The notes under the pieces are model-generated. The model was not told the DNA's origin. It was given only the letters and a program-made list of their open reading frames with translations, and searched no databases. The translations under genes were made by a program, and so were the position numbers. Positions 5,911-13,288 of a DNA stretch of 13,905 nt are shown piece by piece (positions within the stretch are counted from its first letter, which is position 1; each line of letters opens with the position of its first letter). This DNA comes from an uncultured Collinsella sp. (lineage in GTDB: Bacteria > Actinomycetota > Coriobacteriia > Coriobacteriales > Coriobacteriaceae), in assembly GCA_958346935.1 (NCBI GenBank), contig CATVTM010000052.1:1-13905 (forward strand), given 5' to 3'.

Positions 5911-6999
5911 ATGGCACATGTCGATGACCAGCGTGTGACGCGCGTGCTCGATGCGCTCGAGGCTCAGCACCCCGGCGCACAGCTGCTCGTAAACGACCCG
6001 TGGTCGATCTACTACCTGACCGGCTTTTATGCCGATATGTTCGAGCGTTTTTGCGGCGTGCTGCTCGCGCGCGATTGCGAGCCCGTGATCTTGGTCAACG
6101 CCCTGCATCAGCTGGCCGAGTACGACAATGCCCGCGTTGCCTACCACACCGATACCGATGTCGTGACCGACGCCATCGCGAGTGAGATCGACCCAGCCAA
6201 GCCGCTTGGCATCGACACCGTCATGCGATCCGGCTTTTTGATGCCGCTCATGGAGCGCCACGCCGCCAGCGAGTTTTTCCTGGGCGACTTTGCCGTCACC
6301 GCCGCGCGCACCCACAAGGATGCCGCCGAGCAGGAGCTTATGCGCGCGTCCTCGGCAGCCAACGACGCCGTGATGACCGACGCGATTAAGCTCGTCCACG
6401 AAGGCGTGACGGAGCGCGAGATCGCCGACCAGATGCTCAGCCTGTATCGCAAGCACGGCTGCGAGGGCTTTAGCTTTCCTCCCATCGTGAGCTTTGGCGC
6501 CAACGCCGGCGACCCACATCACGAACCCGACGGCACCGCGCTCAAGCGCGGCGACGTGGTGCTATTCGACATTGGCGGACGCCATCGCAACTACTGCTCG
6601 GACATGACGCGCACGTTCTTTTGGGGTGAGCCGGACGAGGAAACCGCACGCATCTACGACATCGTGCGCCGCGCCAACGAAGCCGCCGAGGGGCTCATCG
6701 CCCCGGGCGTGCGCATGTGCGACCTGGACCGCGCCGCACGCGACGTGATTGAGGATGCGGGCTACGGCAAATACTTTACGCATCGCCTGGGCCACTCGAT
6801 TGGTCTACAGGACCACGAGCCGGGCGACGTCTCGCTGGTCAACGAGCAGGTCGTAGAGCCAGGCATGACGTTCTCCATCGAACCGGGCATCTACCTCCCC
6901 GGCCGCACCGGTGTCCGCATCGAGGACCTGGCCCTGGTGACCGAGAACGGCGTCGAGATTCTCAACGCCTACCCCCACGATCCGGTCCGTCTAGACTAG
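5911..6999 (+). CDS. M24-family metallopeptidase, Xaa-Pro dipeptidase/aminopeptidase-like
   Basis: A 362-residue cytoplasmic peptidase of the creatinase/pita-bread fold. The N-terminal creatinase domain spans about residues 1-125 (NDPWSIYYLTGFYAD is typical) and the catalytic M24 domain about 135-355. All five metal ligands are visible: D220 (VLFDIG), D231 (SDMTRT), H295 (RLGHSIG), E324 (SIEPGIY) and E338 (VRIEDL), implying a working dimetal (often Mn or Co) site. It most likely removes N-terminal residues before proline or splits Xaa-Pro dipeptides; the exact specificity (PepP- or PepQ-like) cannot be read. I took the ATG at 5911 because AAAGGA lies six bases upstream; an in-frame ATG 16 codons earlier gives a non-conserved leader. 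It is 129 bp from the redox operon and probably transcribed separately. A terminator follows at 7078. Confidence 0.92.
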   Translation: MAHVDDQRVTRVLDALEAQHPGAQLLVNDPWSIYYLTGFYADMFERFCGVLLARDCEPVILVNALHQLAEYDNARVAYHTDTDVVTDAIASEIDPAKPLGIDTVMRSGFLMPLMERHAASEFFLGDFAVTAARTHKDAAEQELMRASSAANDAVMTDAIKLVHEGVTEREIADQMLSLYRKHGCEGFSFPPIVSFGANAGDPHHEPDGTALKRGDVVLFDIGGRHRNYCSDMTRTFFWGEPDEETARIYDIVRRANEAAEGLIAPGVRMCDLDRAARDVIEDAGYGKYFTHRLGHSIGLQDHEPGDVSLVNEQVVEPGMTFSIEPGIYLPGRTGVRIEDLALVTENGVEILNAYPHDPVRLD

Positions 7000-7008
7000 G
7001 CAATGCGC

Positions 7009-7027
7009 CAAAGGGACAGTCCCTTTG
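7009..7027. repeat. Perfect 19-nt palindrome CAAAGGGAC-A-GTCCCTTTG
   Basis: Two 9-bp arms flank a single central A, ten bases after the peptidase stop codon. As RNA the short centre would force a small loop at the cost of some pairs. It may be a dyad-symmetric protein site or part of the GGGAC-type intergenic repeat seen at 5791-5861. Confidence 0.6.
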
Positions 7028-7058
7028 CCGCATCCCACCAACACCGCGCCACAAAAAC

Positions 7059-7196
7059 GGCCTATCTACTACGTTTAACCCGCATGGGTCGACCATGCGG
7101 GTCTTTTTTAAAAAATGGCAAGCCCTTTACCTGCGATTTTGATTTCGCAATTCTCGGTATGGTCGAGGGTTACCAGCCAAACGTAGTAAATAGGCC
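7059..7196. repeat. 138-bp element with 18-bp terminal inverted repeats, MITE- or REP-like
   Basis: GGCCTATCTACTACGTTT (7059-7076) and AAACGTAGTAAATAGGCC (7179-7196) are reverse complements at 17 of 18 positions. Between them lie a 10-bp terminator stem and secondary repeats of its parts: AACCC at 7077 against GGGTT at 7167, and GGTCGACCAT against ATGGTCG at 7159. No target-site duplication is evident and no coding capacity is present. It could be a non-autonomous mobile element or a structured transcript end. Confidence 0.6.
7078..7110 (+). terminator. Rho-independent terminator of the M24 peptidase gene
   Basis: A perfect 10-bp stem, ACCCGCATGG (7078-7087, first base A) with CCATGCGGGT (7093-7102), closes a 5-nt loop. 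It is followed by CTTTTTTA on the plus strand. It lies about 80 nt after the peptidase stop, on the correct strand. On the minus strand no U-tract follows the stem, so it is one-directional. Confidence 0.85.
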
Positions 7197-7270
7197 CATT
7201 TCGTGGCGAGCAAGTCAACTCGAGGAGCAGGGTAGTCAAAATAGCCCTGTCCCAAATTGACTGCTTTTGA

Positions 7271-7335
7271 GTTGCGGTAATATACGGACCGTTTGAGGCT
7301 TCTGGGTTGTAAAGCAGTCCGTATTTCACCGCAAC
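7271..7335. repeat. 19-bp inverted repeat with 27-nt loop downstream of folC
   Basis: GTTGCGGTAATATACGGAC (7271-7289) and GTCCGTATTTCACCGCAAC (7317-7335) are reverse complements at 17 of 19 positions. A second pairing is possible: CTGCTTT (7261-7267) with AAAGCAG (7311-7317), which overlaps the end of the loop and the right arm. It lies 16 bp past the folC stop. No U-tract follows on the minus strand, so ordinary termination of folC is not clearly shown. Confidence 0.75.
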
Positions 7336-7350
7336 TGATGAGGGGATAGG

Positions 7351-8694
7351 TTAGCGCAGCAGGCCGGCTACTTCGCCGGCTAGGGTAATGGTGCCGGCTG
7401 CTACGAAGGGCTCGTTGGCGGCTTCGAAGGCGGCGAGGGCCTCGGATACGCTCGGGTACACGCCCGCGAGTTTGTCCGCGTCCACTAGAGCAGCAAGCTC
7501 CTCTGCCGGCAGGGCGCGATCGGAATCGGTCTGGGTCACGACCACGCGGGGGAACGCCGGAACCAAAACGTCAACGATACCCGCCACGTCCTTATCGGCC
7601 AGCGCGGCGCACAGCAGCGTGGGGCGATTCTCCACGCACGGATCGATCTCGTCCAGCGCGCTTACAAAGTTCTCGCAGCTCTGAGGGTTATGGCAGGCAT
7701 CGATCAACTTGAGCGGATCAGTTCCCAGCACATCAAATCGGCCCGGCGTGGGGCAACCCATAAGCGAGGCGTCGAGCGCATCGTGGTCGAGCTCGCGACC
7801 CAGATAGCCCTCGCAGAGCATAATCGCGCACGCGGCATTCTGCGGCTGGTAGGCCGGCTTAACCATGCTTGACGTATAGATCGCACGCGGCGTGGTGCAG
7901 CTAAACTCCACCGTATCGCCCACGTGCGAAGGTACCTTGGTCGTGGCATGGTTCACCACGAGCGGAACAACGCCGCACTTGCGACAACGGGCATCCATCA
8001 CACGCTGAACGCTCGCCTCATGCGTGCCCTCGCCCAAAACAACCAAGCGCCCAGGCTTAATAACCGCAGCCTTCTCCCCCGCAATAGCCTCGAGCGTGTC
8101 GCCCAGGATACGCGTGTGGTCGAGCCCGATGCCGGTGATGGCAACGGCGACGGGATCGGTCGCACTCGTAGCGTCCCAACGTCCGCCCATGCCAACCTCG
8201 AGCACGGCGACATCCACCGCGGCCTCGGCAAACACTACAAGTGCGGCAGCCGTCAGCAGGTCAAAAGGCGTGATGGAATAGGCGCGCTCCCCCGCCGCCA
8301 CACGACGCGCATTCACGCGACGCCCCGCCTCGACAGCTGCCGAAACGCCACGGGCAAAGGCCTCGTCGCTCACGACGCGCCCGTCAACCTCCATACGCTC
8401 GGGATAGCGAACAAGCTGCGGCGACGTATACAGCGCGGTCTTGAGCCCCTCGTCGCGAAGGATAGCGGCCGAAAAACGCGTGGTCGAAGTCTTGCCATTG
8501 GTACCGGCAACCTGAATGCAATCGAAATACTCGTCCGGACGTCCCAGCTCATCGAGCATATCGACAACCGTCTCCAACAACGGCCCAGCATCCCCAGAAA
8601 TCCGCCCCGTATCAGCAGCAAGCCCCACAGCCTCGCCAAACGAAAGCAACTCAAACGAGAAAGGAACGACATAAGAGCCAGTACGCTTCGCCAT
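7351..8694 (-). CDS. folC: Folylpolyglutamate synthase / dihydrofolate synthase
   Basis: A 447-residue Mur-ligase-family enzyme that uses ATP to add glutamate to folates and, in many bacteria, to make dihydrofolate from dihydropteroate. The P-loop AGTNGKTS is at residues 63-70. It is followed by YTSPQL...PERM (the family usually has TSPHL), by LDHTRILGDT...EKAAVIKPG and by the C-terminal-domain motif DACHNP. Length is normal. I prefer the ATG at 8692-8694, with GGAG nine bases upstream; the TTG five codons earlier has no ribosome-binding site. It follows valS in the same direction, the valS-folC order known from many Gram-positive bacteria, but 278 bp apart with a terminator-like hairpin in between. 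Confidence 0.95.
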   Translation of the reverse strand: MAKRTGSYVVPFSFELLSFGEAVGLAADTGRISGDAGPLLETVVDMLDELGRPDEYFDCIQVAGTNGKTSTTRFSAAILRDEGLKTALYTSPQLVRYPERMEVDGRVVSDEAFARGVSAAVEAGRRVNARRVAAGERAYSITPFDLLTAAALVVFAEAAVDVAVLEVGMGGRWDATSATDPVAVAITGIGLDHTRILGDTLEAIAGEKAAVIKPGRLVVLGEGTHEASVQRVMDARCRKCGVVPLVVNHATTKVPSHVGDTVEFSCTTPRAIYTSSMVKPAYQPQNAACAIMLCEGYLGRELDHDALDASLMGCPTPGRFDVLGTDPLKLIDACHNPQSCENFVSALDEIDPCVENRPTLLCAALADKDVAGIVDVLVPAFPRVVVTQTDSDRALPAEELAALVDADKLAGVYPSVSEALAAFEAANEPFVAAGTITLAGEVAGLLR

Positions 8695-8715
8695 AACCAA
8701 AGTCTCCAATTACAG

Positions 8716-8747
8716 AAAAAGAGGCCCATTAAATAGAATGAGCCCCT
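8716..8747 (-). terminator. Terminator or attenuator immediately upstream of folC
   Basis: Read on the minus strand, AGGGGCTCATT (8747-8737) pairs with AATGGGCCTCT (8730-8720), 11 pairs including two G-U, around the 6-nt loop CTATTT. A run of five T follows (8716-8720, its last base shared with the stem). It ends about 20 nt before the folC ATG and directly abuts its ribosome-binding site. No promoter can fit between them, so transcripts reaching folC must cross it. It either ends most valS transcription or works as a regulated attenuator. Confidence 0.7.
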
Positions 8748-8852
8748 CACGTTCAAAATATCAGCCACTACCCGCTTGCAGCAGAGTCAAGGCATCAGCC
8801 ATGTGGCCCTAACAGGCAGACAGCGGACGCCACGTAGCCGCACTAGGAGCGG

Positions 8853-8953
8853 CCCGACGCTTTGCTCGCCGCAAGTTCCGCACGCAAAGGACAGCACTTA
8901 ATGTGCTGTCCGTCTTGCGCAGGACTGTCCGCAGCGGAGAGCAAAGCGTCGGG
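8853..8953. repeat. 101-bp near-palindromic hairpin element between valS and folC
   Basis: The outer arms CCCGACGCTTTGCTC (8853-8867) and GAGCAAAGCGTCGGG (8939-8953) match perfectly over 15 bp. After one mismatch, CCGC (8869-8872) pairs with GCGG (8934-8937). Nearer the centre CGCAA (8883-8887) pairs with TTGCG (8915-8919). The core GGACAGCAC (8889-8897) and GTGCTGTCC (8903-8911) pairs perfectly around TTAAT. The whole could fold into one long stem with internal bulges, in DNA as a cruciform or in RNA. It begins 20 bp after the valS stop. No U-tract follows. A MITE or REP-type insertion is the likeliest reading. Confidence 0.8.
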
Positions 8954-8972
8954 ACGCGCCCCTCAGTGCAAT

Positions 8973-11669
8973 TTACGAGAAGTCAGCAACCTGAGCAGTC
9001 AGCGCCGCCAGGATCTCCTTGAGCTCAGCTGCACGGTCCCTCTTCTTCTGGACCACGGCAGGCGCGGCCTTGGCCACAAAGCCCTCGTTGGCGAGCGTTT
9101 TCTCGCAGCCGGCGAGCTCCTTCTGGGCCGCGGCGATCTCCTTCTCCAGGCGCGCCTTCTCAGCCGAAAGGTCAACCTTGCCCTCGAGCACCACAAAGAC
9201 CTCGACGCCGCTGTCGACCACGGCGATGCTCGCAGCCGGCTTCTCAACGTCGGTACCCATGACCAGCGAGGCAGTGTTTGCCAGCGGCTCGATGGTCGAA
9301 CGCAAGCTCTCGAGCTTCTCGATGTCCTCGGCACCGGCACGCACGACCACGTCGAGCTCGGCCTTGGGGCTCAAGCGATAACGCGAACGCGTAGCGCGGG
9401 CGGCAGACACGACGGCGCGGCACAGCTCAAACGCGCGCTCGGCGTCCTCGTCGATGTACTTGGCGTAGTCGGCGGGCTCGGGCCACTTGGCGATCATGAG
9501 CGCCTCCGCGCGGTCCACGTTGCCCTCGGAATCCAGGTCGAGCACGCTCGCCGGCATGTTGTCCCAGATCTCCTCGGTCACGAACGGCATGAGCGGGTGC
9601 ATCAGGCGAATGGAGGTGTCGAGCACAAAGATCAGGTTGCGCTGAGCCTGCAGACGGCCCTCGCCCTTTAGGCGGGCCTTGGTGACCTCGACGTACCAGT
9701 CGCAAACCTCGTTCCAGAAGAACTGCTGCACGCCGCGGGCCATATCGCCAAAGGTGTAGTTCTCGATGCCCTCGGTGACCATCTTCACGGCCTTGGCCAG
9801 ACGGCTGAACATCCAGGCGTCGGCCGGCGTCTCCACTACGGGCTCGCCGGGCGTGTAGCCCTCCATGTTCATGAGCAGGAAGCGGCTGGCGTTCCAGATC
9901 TTGGTCACAAAGCTCTTGGCCTGGTCGGTACGCGGGCTGTCGATGAGCTTCTTGGTCTTCTTGTCGATGTTCGCGTCGAACTTGACGTCCTGGTTGTTGG
10001 TGCACAGCGTGAGCAAGTTGAAGCGCATGGCGTCGGCGCCGTACATGCCAATGAGGTCCATGGGGTCAACGCCGTTGCCCTTGGACTTGGACATGCGGCT
10101 GCCGTCCTTGGCCAGGATCGTGGGGTAGATGACGACGTCCTTAAACGGCACCTCGTCCAGGAAGTACAGCGAGCTCATGACCATGCGGGCGACCCACAGC
10201 GCGATGATGTCGCGCGCGGTGACGAGCGCCGTCGTGGGGTGATGCCCCTCGAGCAGCTCCGGCTTTTGCGGCCAGCCCTGCGTGGCGAAGGTCCACAGCT
10301 GCGAGCTGAACCAGGTGTCCAGCACGTTCTCGTCCTGATGCACGTGATGGCCGCCGCACTTGGGGCACACGTCGGTGTCCTCGGTCAGGGCGTCCTCCCA
10401 GCCGCAGTCCTCGCAGTAGAACACGGGGATGCGGTGGCCCCACCACAGCTGACGCGAGATGCACCAGTCCTTGAGGTTCTCCATCCAGGTGGTGTAGGTC
10501 TGCGTCCAGCGCGCGGGGTGGAAGGTGACCTTGCCGGAGTTGACGGCTTCGAGCGCCGGCCCCTTGAGCTTGTCGACGGCCACAAACCACTGCTCGGACA
10601 GCCACGGCTCCAGAGCGGAGTCGCAACGGTAGCAGTGCATGACGGAGTGGTCGAGCTCTTCGACATGATCGAGCAGGTCGTGCTCCTCGAACCACTTGAT
10701 GACGGCCTCACGGCACTCGTCGCGGTTCATGCCGGTAAACTCGCCGTAGCCCTCGACGACCACCGCGTGCTCGTCGAAGATGTTGATCTGCGGCAGGTCG
10801 TGGGCCTGACCCATGGCGTAGTCGTTGGGGTCGTGAGCAGGGGTGACCTTGACGAAGCCGGAGCCAAAGTTGGCGTCGACATGCCAATCCTCAAAGATAG
10901 GGATCTCGCGGTCGACGATGGGGAGCTTGACGGTCTTACCCACGAAGGCGGCCTTCTCGGGGTCCTTCGGGGAGACGGCGACGCCCGTGTCGCCGAGCAT
11001 GGTCTCGGGACGCGTGGTGGCGACGACGATGTAGTCCTGGCCGTTGACCGGCTCGGTCAGCGGGTAGCGCAGGTGCCACAGGTGGCCCTTCTCGTCCTTA
11101 TACTCGGCCTCGTCGTCCGAGATGGCGGTGGTGCAGTTGGGGCACCAGTTGACGATACGCTTGCCACGGTAGATCAGGCCGTCGTGGTACCAGTCGCAGA
11201 AGACCTTACGCACGGCCTGGGCGTAATCCTCGTCCATGGTGAAGCGCTCGTTGTCGAAGTCGACGGAGCAGCCCATGCGCTTGATCTGCTCGACGATGAT
11301 GCCGCCGTACTCGTGGGTCCAGTCCCAGCAGGCGTCAACAAACTTGTCGCGACCGATCTCCAGGCGGCTGATACCCTCGCTCTTGAGCTTCTTGTCGACC
11401 TTGGTCTGCGTGGCGATACCGGCGTGATCGGTGCCCAGCACCCAGCGCGTGGACTTGCCGCGCATGCGGGCCATACGGACGATGGCGTCCTGGATGGAGT
11501 CATCGGTGGCATGGCCCATGTGGAGCTTGCCAGTCACGTTGGGAGGCGGAATGGTGACGGTGCAGTCGCCCACGCCCTCACGGCGCTTGTAGTAGCCGCC
11601 GTCGAGCCACTTCTGCAGGATCGCCGGCTCGTTGGTCGACGGATCGTAGTTCTTGGGCATCTCTTCCAT
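8973..11669 (-). CDS. valS: Valyl-tRNA synthetase
   Basis: An 898-residue class I aminoacyl-tRNA synthetase that charges tRNA-Val in the cytoplasm. PPPNVTGKLHMGH (residues 41-53) contains the HIGH-type signature. RMSKS at 525-529 is the KMSKS-type ATP loop, with R in place of the first K. Between them are the editing (CP1) region and cysteine pairs (WCPNC, YCEDCG, VCPKCG) of the kind that bind zinc in many bacterial ValRS. The C-terminal 65 or so residues form the expected charged coiled-coil tRNA-binding arm. The ATG at 11667-11669 has GGGAGAG just upstream. It has its own leader, about 200 bp from clpX, whose terminator separates the two. Length and motifs are complete. Confidence 0.97.
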   Translation of the reverse strand: MEEMPKNYDPSTNEPAILQKWLDGGYYKRREGVGDCTVTIPPPNVTGKLHMGHATDDSIQDAIVRMARMRGKSTRWVLGTDHAGIATQTKVDKKLKSEGISRLEIGRDKFVDACWDWTHEYGGIIVEQIKRMGCSVDFDNERFTMDEDYAQAVRKVFCDWYHDGLIYRGKRIVNWCPNCTTAISDDEAEYKDEKGHLWHLRYPLTEPVNGQDYIVVATTRPETMLGDTGVAVSPKDPEKAAFVGKTVKLPIVDREIPIFEDWHVDANFGSGFVKVTPAHDPNDYAMGQAHDLPQINIFDEHAVVVEGYGEFTGMNRDECREAVIKWFEEHDLLDHVEELDHSVMHCYRCDSALEPWLSEQWFVAVDKLKGPALEAVNSGKVTFHPARWTQTYTTWMENLKDWCISRQLWWGHRIPVFYCEDCGWEDALTEDTDVCPKCGGHHVHQDENVLDTWFSSQLWTFATQGWPQKPELLEGHHPTTALVTARDIIALWVARMVMSSLYFLDEVPFKDVVIYPTILAKDGSRMSKSKGNGVDPMDLIGMYGADAMRFNLLTLCTNNQDVKFDANIDKKTKKLIDSPRTDQAKSFVTKIWNASRFLLMNMEGYTPGEPVVETPADAWMFSRLAKAVKMVTEGIENYTFGDMARGVQQFFWNEVCDWYVEVTKARLKGEGRLQAQRNLIFVLDTSIRLMHPLMPFVTEEIWDNMPASVLDLDSEGNVDRAEALMIAKWPEPADYAKYIDEDAERAFELCRAVVSAARATRSRYRLSPKAELDVVVRAGAEDIEKLESLRSTIEPLANTASLVMGTDVEKPAASIAVVDSGVEVFVVLEGKVDLSAEKARLEKEIAAAQKELAGCEKTLANEGFVAKAAPAVVQKKRDRAAELKEILAALTAQVADFS

Positions 11670-11689
11670 ATATCTCTCCCTGTCCCGCC

Positions 11690-11729
11690 GGGGAGGAATG
11701 TAGGCCCGCTAGGGTCTGCATTCCTCCCC
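11690..11729 (-). promoter_or_regulatory. Leader hairpin upstream of valS
   Basis: GGGGAGGAATG (11690-11700) and CATTCCTCCCC (11719-11729) form a perfect 11-bp stem with an 18-nt loop. It lies in the presumed valS leader, ending about 20 nt before the start codon. No U-tract follows on the minus strand. T-box hallmarks (AGGGTGG-type stretch and a terminator) were looked for and not found. It may influence translation or message stability; its regulatory role is inferred from position. Confidence 0.6.
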
Positions 11730-11750
11730 TTAGGTATCGATTACTTCAGT

Positions 11751-11779
11751 CTGATATGACTTCGCTGAGGCTTAAACAA
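11751..11779 (-). promoter_or_regulatory. Tentative valS promoter
   Basis: On the minus strand TTGTTT (11774-11779) stands 17 bp upstream of TATCAG (11751-11756). Both hexamers match the sigma-70 consensus only partly. It lies between the clpX terminator and the valS leader hairpin, where a promoter is required if the terminator is effective. Confidence 0.3.
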
Positions 11780-11814
11780 ACACACAGAATAACACAGGTA
11801 GTTGGGGTTATTGC

Positions 11815-11859
11815 GTATATATAAAATAGCCTCCGACCGCGGATGGTCGGAGGCTATTT
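11815..11859 (-). terminator. Strong terminator downstream of clpX
   Basis: A perfect 15-bp stem, AAATAGCCTCCGACC (11824-11838) with GGTCGGAGGCTATTT (11845-11859), closes a 6-nt loop. On the minus strand it runs into TTTTATATATA. It begins about 20 nt after the clpX stop. On the plus strand it is followed by GCAAGC, so it serves clpX. Confidence 0.9.
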
Positions 11860-11880
11860 GCAAGCACGTTTTTGGCTGGT

Positions 11881-13287
11881 TTACCCGTAGATGCGTTGGG
11901 GCTGTTCTTCGCCCTTAACCGCCGCTTCGGTTACGACGACCTTAGCGACGCCCTCCTCGCTGGGAAGGTCGAACATCGTCTGCTGAAGCACGTCTTCGCA
12001 GATGGCGCGCAGGCCGCGGGCGCCGGTCTTGCGAGCAAGCGCCATGCGGGCGATCTCGTGCAGGGCCGCGTCCTCAAACTCAAGCTCGACGTCCTCGAGC
12101 TGGAACATCTTGCGGTACTGACGCACCACGGCGTTCTTGGGCTCGGTCAGGATCGACACCAGATCGTCCTCGTCGAGCGCCTGCGTCTGGGTGACGACGG
12201 GCGTACGGCCCACGAACTCGGGAATCATGCCAAAGGCATTAAGATCCTGCGGGAGCACCTGACGCAGCAGGTCGTTCTCGTCGACCGAGGTGGGGCCGGC
12301 GATCTCGGAGTTAAAGCCCACGCCCTTGTTGCCCACGCGGTCGGCGATGATCTTATCCAGACCCACAAAGGCACCGCCGCAGATGAACAGGATGTTGGTC
12401 GTGTCGATCTGCAGCAGCTCCTGCTGGGGATGCTTGCGGCCGCCGGTGGGCGGAACGCTGGCCACCGTGCCCTCAAGGATCTTAAGCAGTGCCTGCTGAA
12501 CGCCCTCGCCCGAAACGTCGCGGGTAATGGAGAGATTCTCGGCCTTGCGGGCGATCTTATCGATCTCGTCCACGTAGATAATGCCAACCTGCGCGCGCTC
12601 AATGTCACCATCGGCAGCATTGATGAGCTTGAGCAGGATATTCTCCACGTCCTCGCCCACGTAACCGGCCTCAGTAAGCGCGGTGGCATCGGCGATGGCA
12701 AACGGCACCTCGAGGATGCGCGCGAGCGTCTGGGCCAACAGGGTCTTACCGGTGCCGGTGGGACCGAGCAGCAAAATGTTGGACTTGGCGAGCTCCACCT
12801 CGTCCATATCATCGTCGAGCTGCGAATCCAAGCCGTCGTCAAAGGCAGAAAGCGCAGCGCCGCCCTCGATCACGCGGCGATAGTGGTTGTACACGGCCAC
12901 CGACATGGCGCGCTTGGCGTCCTCCTGACCCATGACATAGGCCGAAAGCTCGTCATAGATCTCGTGCGGCGTCGGCACGTGCGTGATGACCTGGCGATCG
13001 TCCTCGAGCTCAAAACCCTCGGTCTCGGGGTCCGCGGCGGGCTGGGATGCAGCCTGGCCGTGGTCGTTGAGGAAGCCCGGCAGCTTGCCGTTGCGGGCGG
13101 CGTCCATAAAGTCCGAAGCCAGCGACTCCTCCAAAATCTCGGAGCAGGCGGCAACGCACTCGTCGCAGATAAAGATGTTGGTCGGACCCTTTACAAGGCG
13201 GCGAACCTGCCCCTGCTCTTTTCCGCAGAAGGAGCAGCGGATGGGGTTGCCGTTCTCGTCAAAGTTGTCCTGCATGTTACCGGCCAT
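11881..13287 (-). CDS. clpX: ATP-dependent Clp protease ATP-binding subunit ClpX
   Basis: A 468-residue AAA+ unfoldase that feeds substrates to ClpP. The N-terminal zinc-binding domain has C18/C21 and C41/C44. The Walker A motif GPTGTGKT is at 175-182 and Walker B with D240/E241 (YVDEIDK). The pore loop GYVGED, the RKH loop (GGRKHP), PEFVGR and the sensor-2 stretch GARGLR are all present. The ClpP-binding loop appears as VGF in place of IGF. It is about 45 residues longer than E. coli ClpX. The extra length is mainly an acidic linker after the zinc domain and an Asp-rich insertion just before Walker A (about 145-165). The ATG at 13287 follows the clpP stop by one base, with GAAGGA inside clpP, so the two are coupled. 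Confidence 0.97.
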   Translation of the reverse strand: MAGNMQDNFDENGNPIRCSFCGKEQGQVRRLVKGPTNIFICDECVAACSEILEESLASDFMDAARNGKLPGFLNDHGQAASQPAADPETEGFELEDDRQVITHVPTPHEIYDELSAYVMGQEDAKRAMSVAVYNHYRRVIEGGAALSAFDDGLDSQLDDDMDEVELAKSNILLLGPTGTGKTLLAQTLARILEVPFAIADATALTEAGYVGEDVENILLKLINAADGDIERAQVGIIYVDEIDKIARKAENLSITRDVSGEGVQQALLKILEGTVASVPPTGGRKHPQQELLQIDTTNILFICGGAFVGLDKIIADRVGNKGVGFNSEIAGPTSVDENDLLRQVLPQDLNAFGMIPEFVGRTPVVTQTQALDEDDLVSILTEPKNAVVRQYRKMFQLEDVELEFEDAALHEIARMALARKTGARGLRAICEDVLQQTMFDLPSEEGVAKVVVTEAAVKGEEQPQRIYG

Positions 13288-13288
13288 C

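Larger units (their letters stand above)
7000..7350. other. Convergent intergenic region filled with inverted repeats
   Basis: This 351-bp gap lies between the plus-strand peptidase gene and the minus-strand folC. It contains a 19-nt palindrome, a strong plus-strand terminator nested within a wider inverted repeat, and a further 19-bp inverted repeat close to folC. The part at 7197-7270 holds a short imperfect palindrome around AGGGTAGTCAAAATAGCCCT (7230-7249) and nothing else recognisable. The one longer plus-strand frame here has low-complexity, family-less sequence and spans the terminator. Confidence 0.75.

Noticed and set aside
7003..7260. 85-codon plus-strand frame after the peptidase gene
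   Set aside because: It runs through a terminator and an inverted-repeat element, lacks a ribosome-binding site and shows no family resemblance.
10239..11759. 506-codon plus-strand frame antisense to valS
   Set aside because: The minus strand encodes an intact valyl-tRNA synthetase with all motifs; the plus frame is low-complexity shadow.
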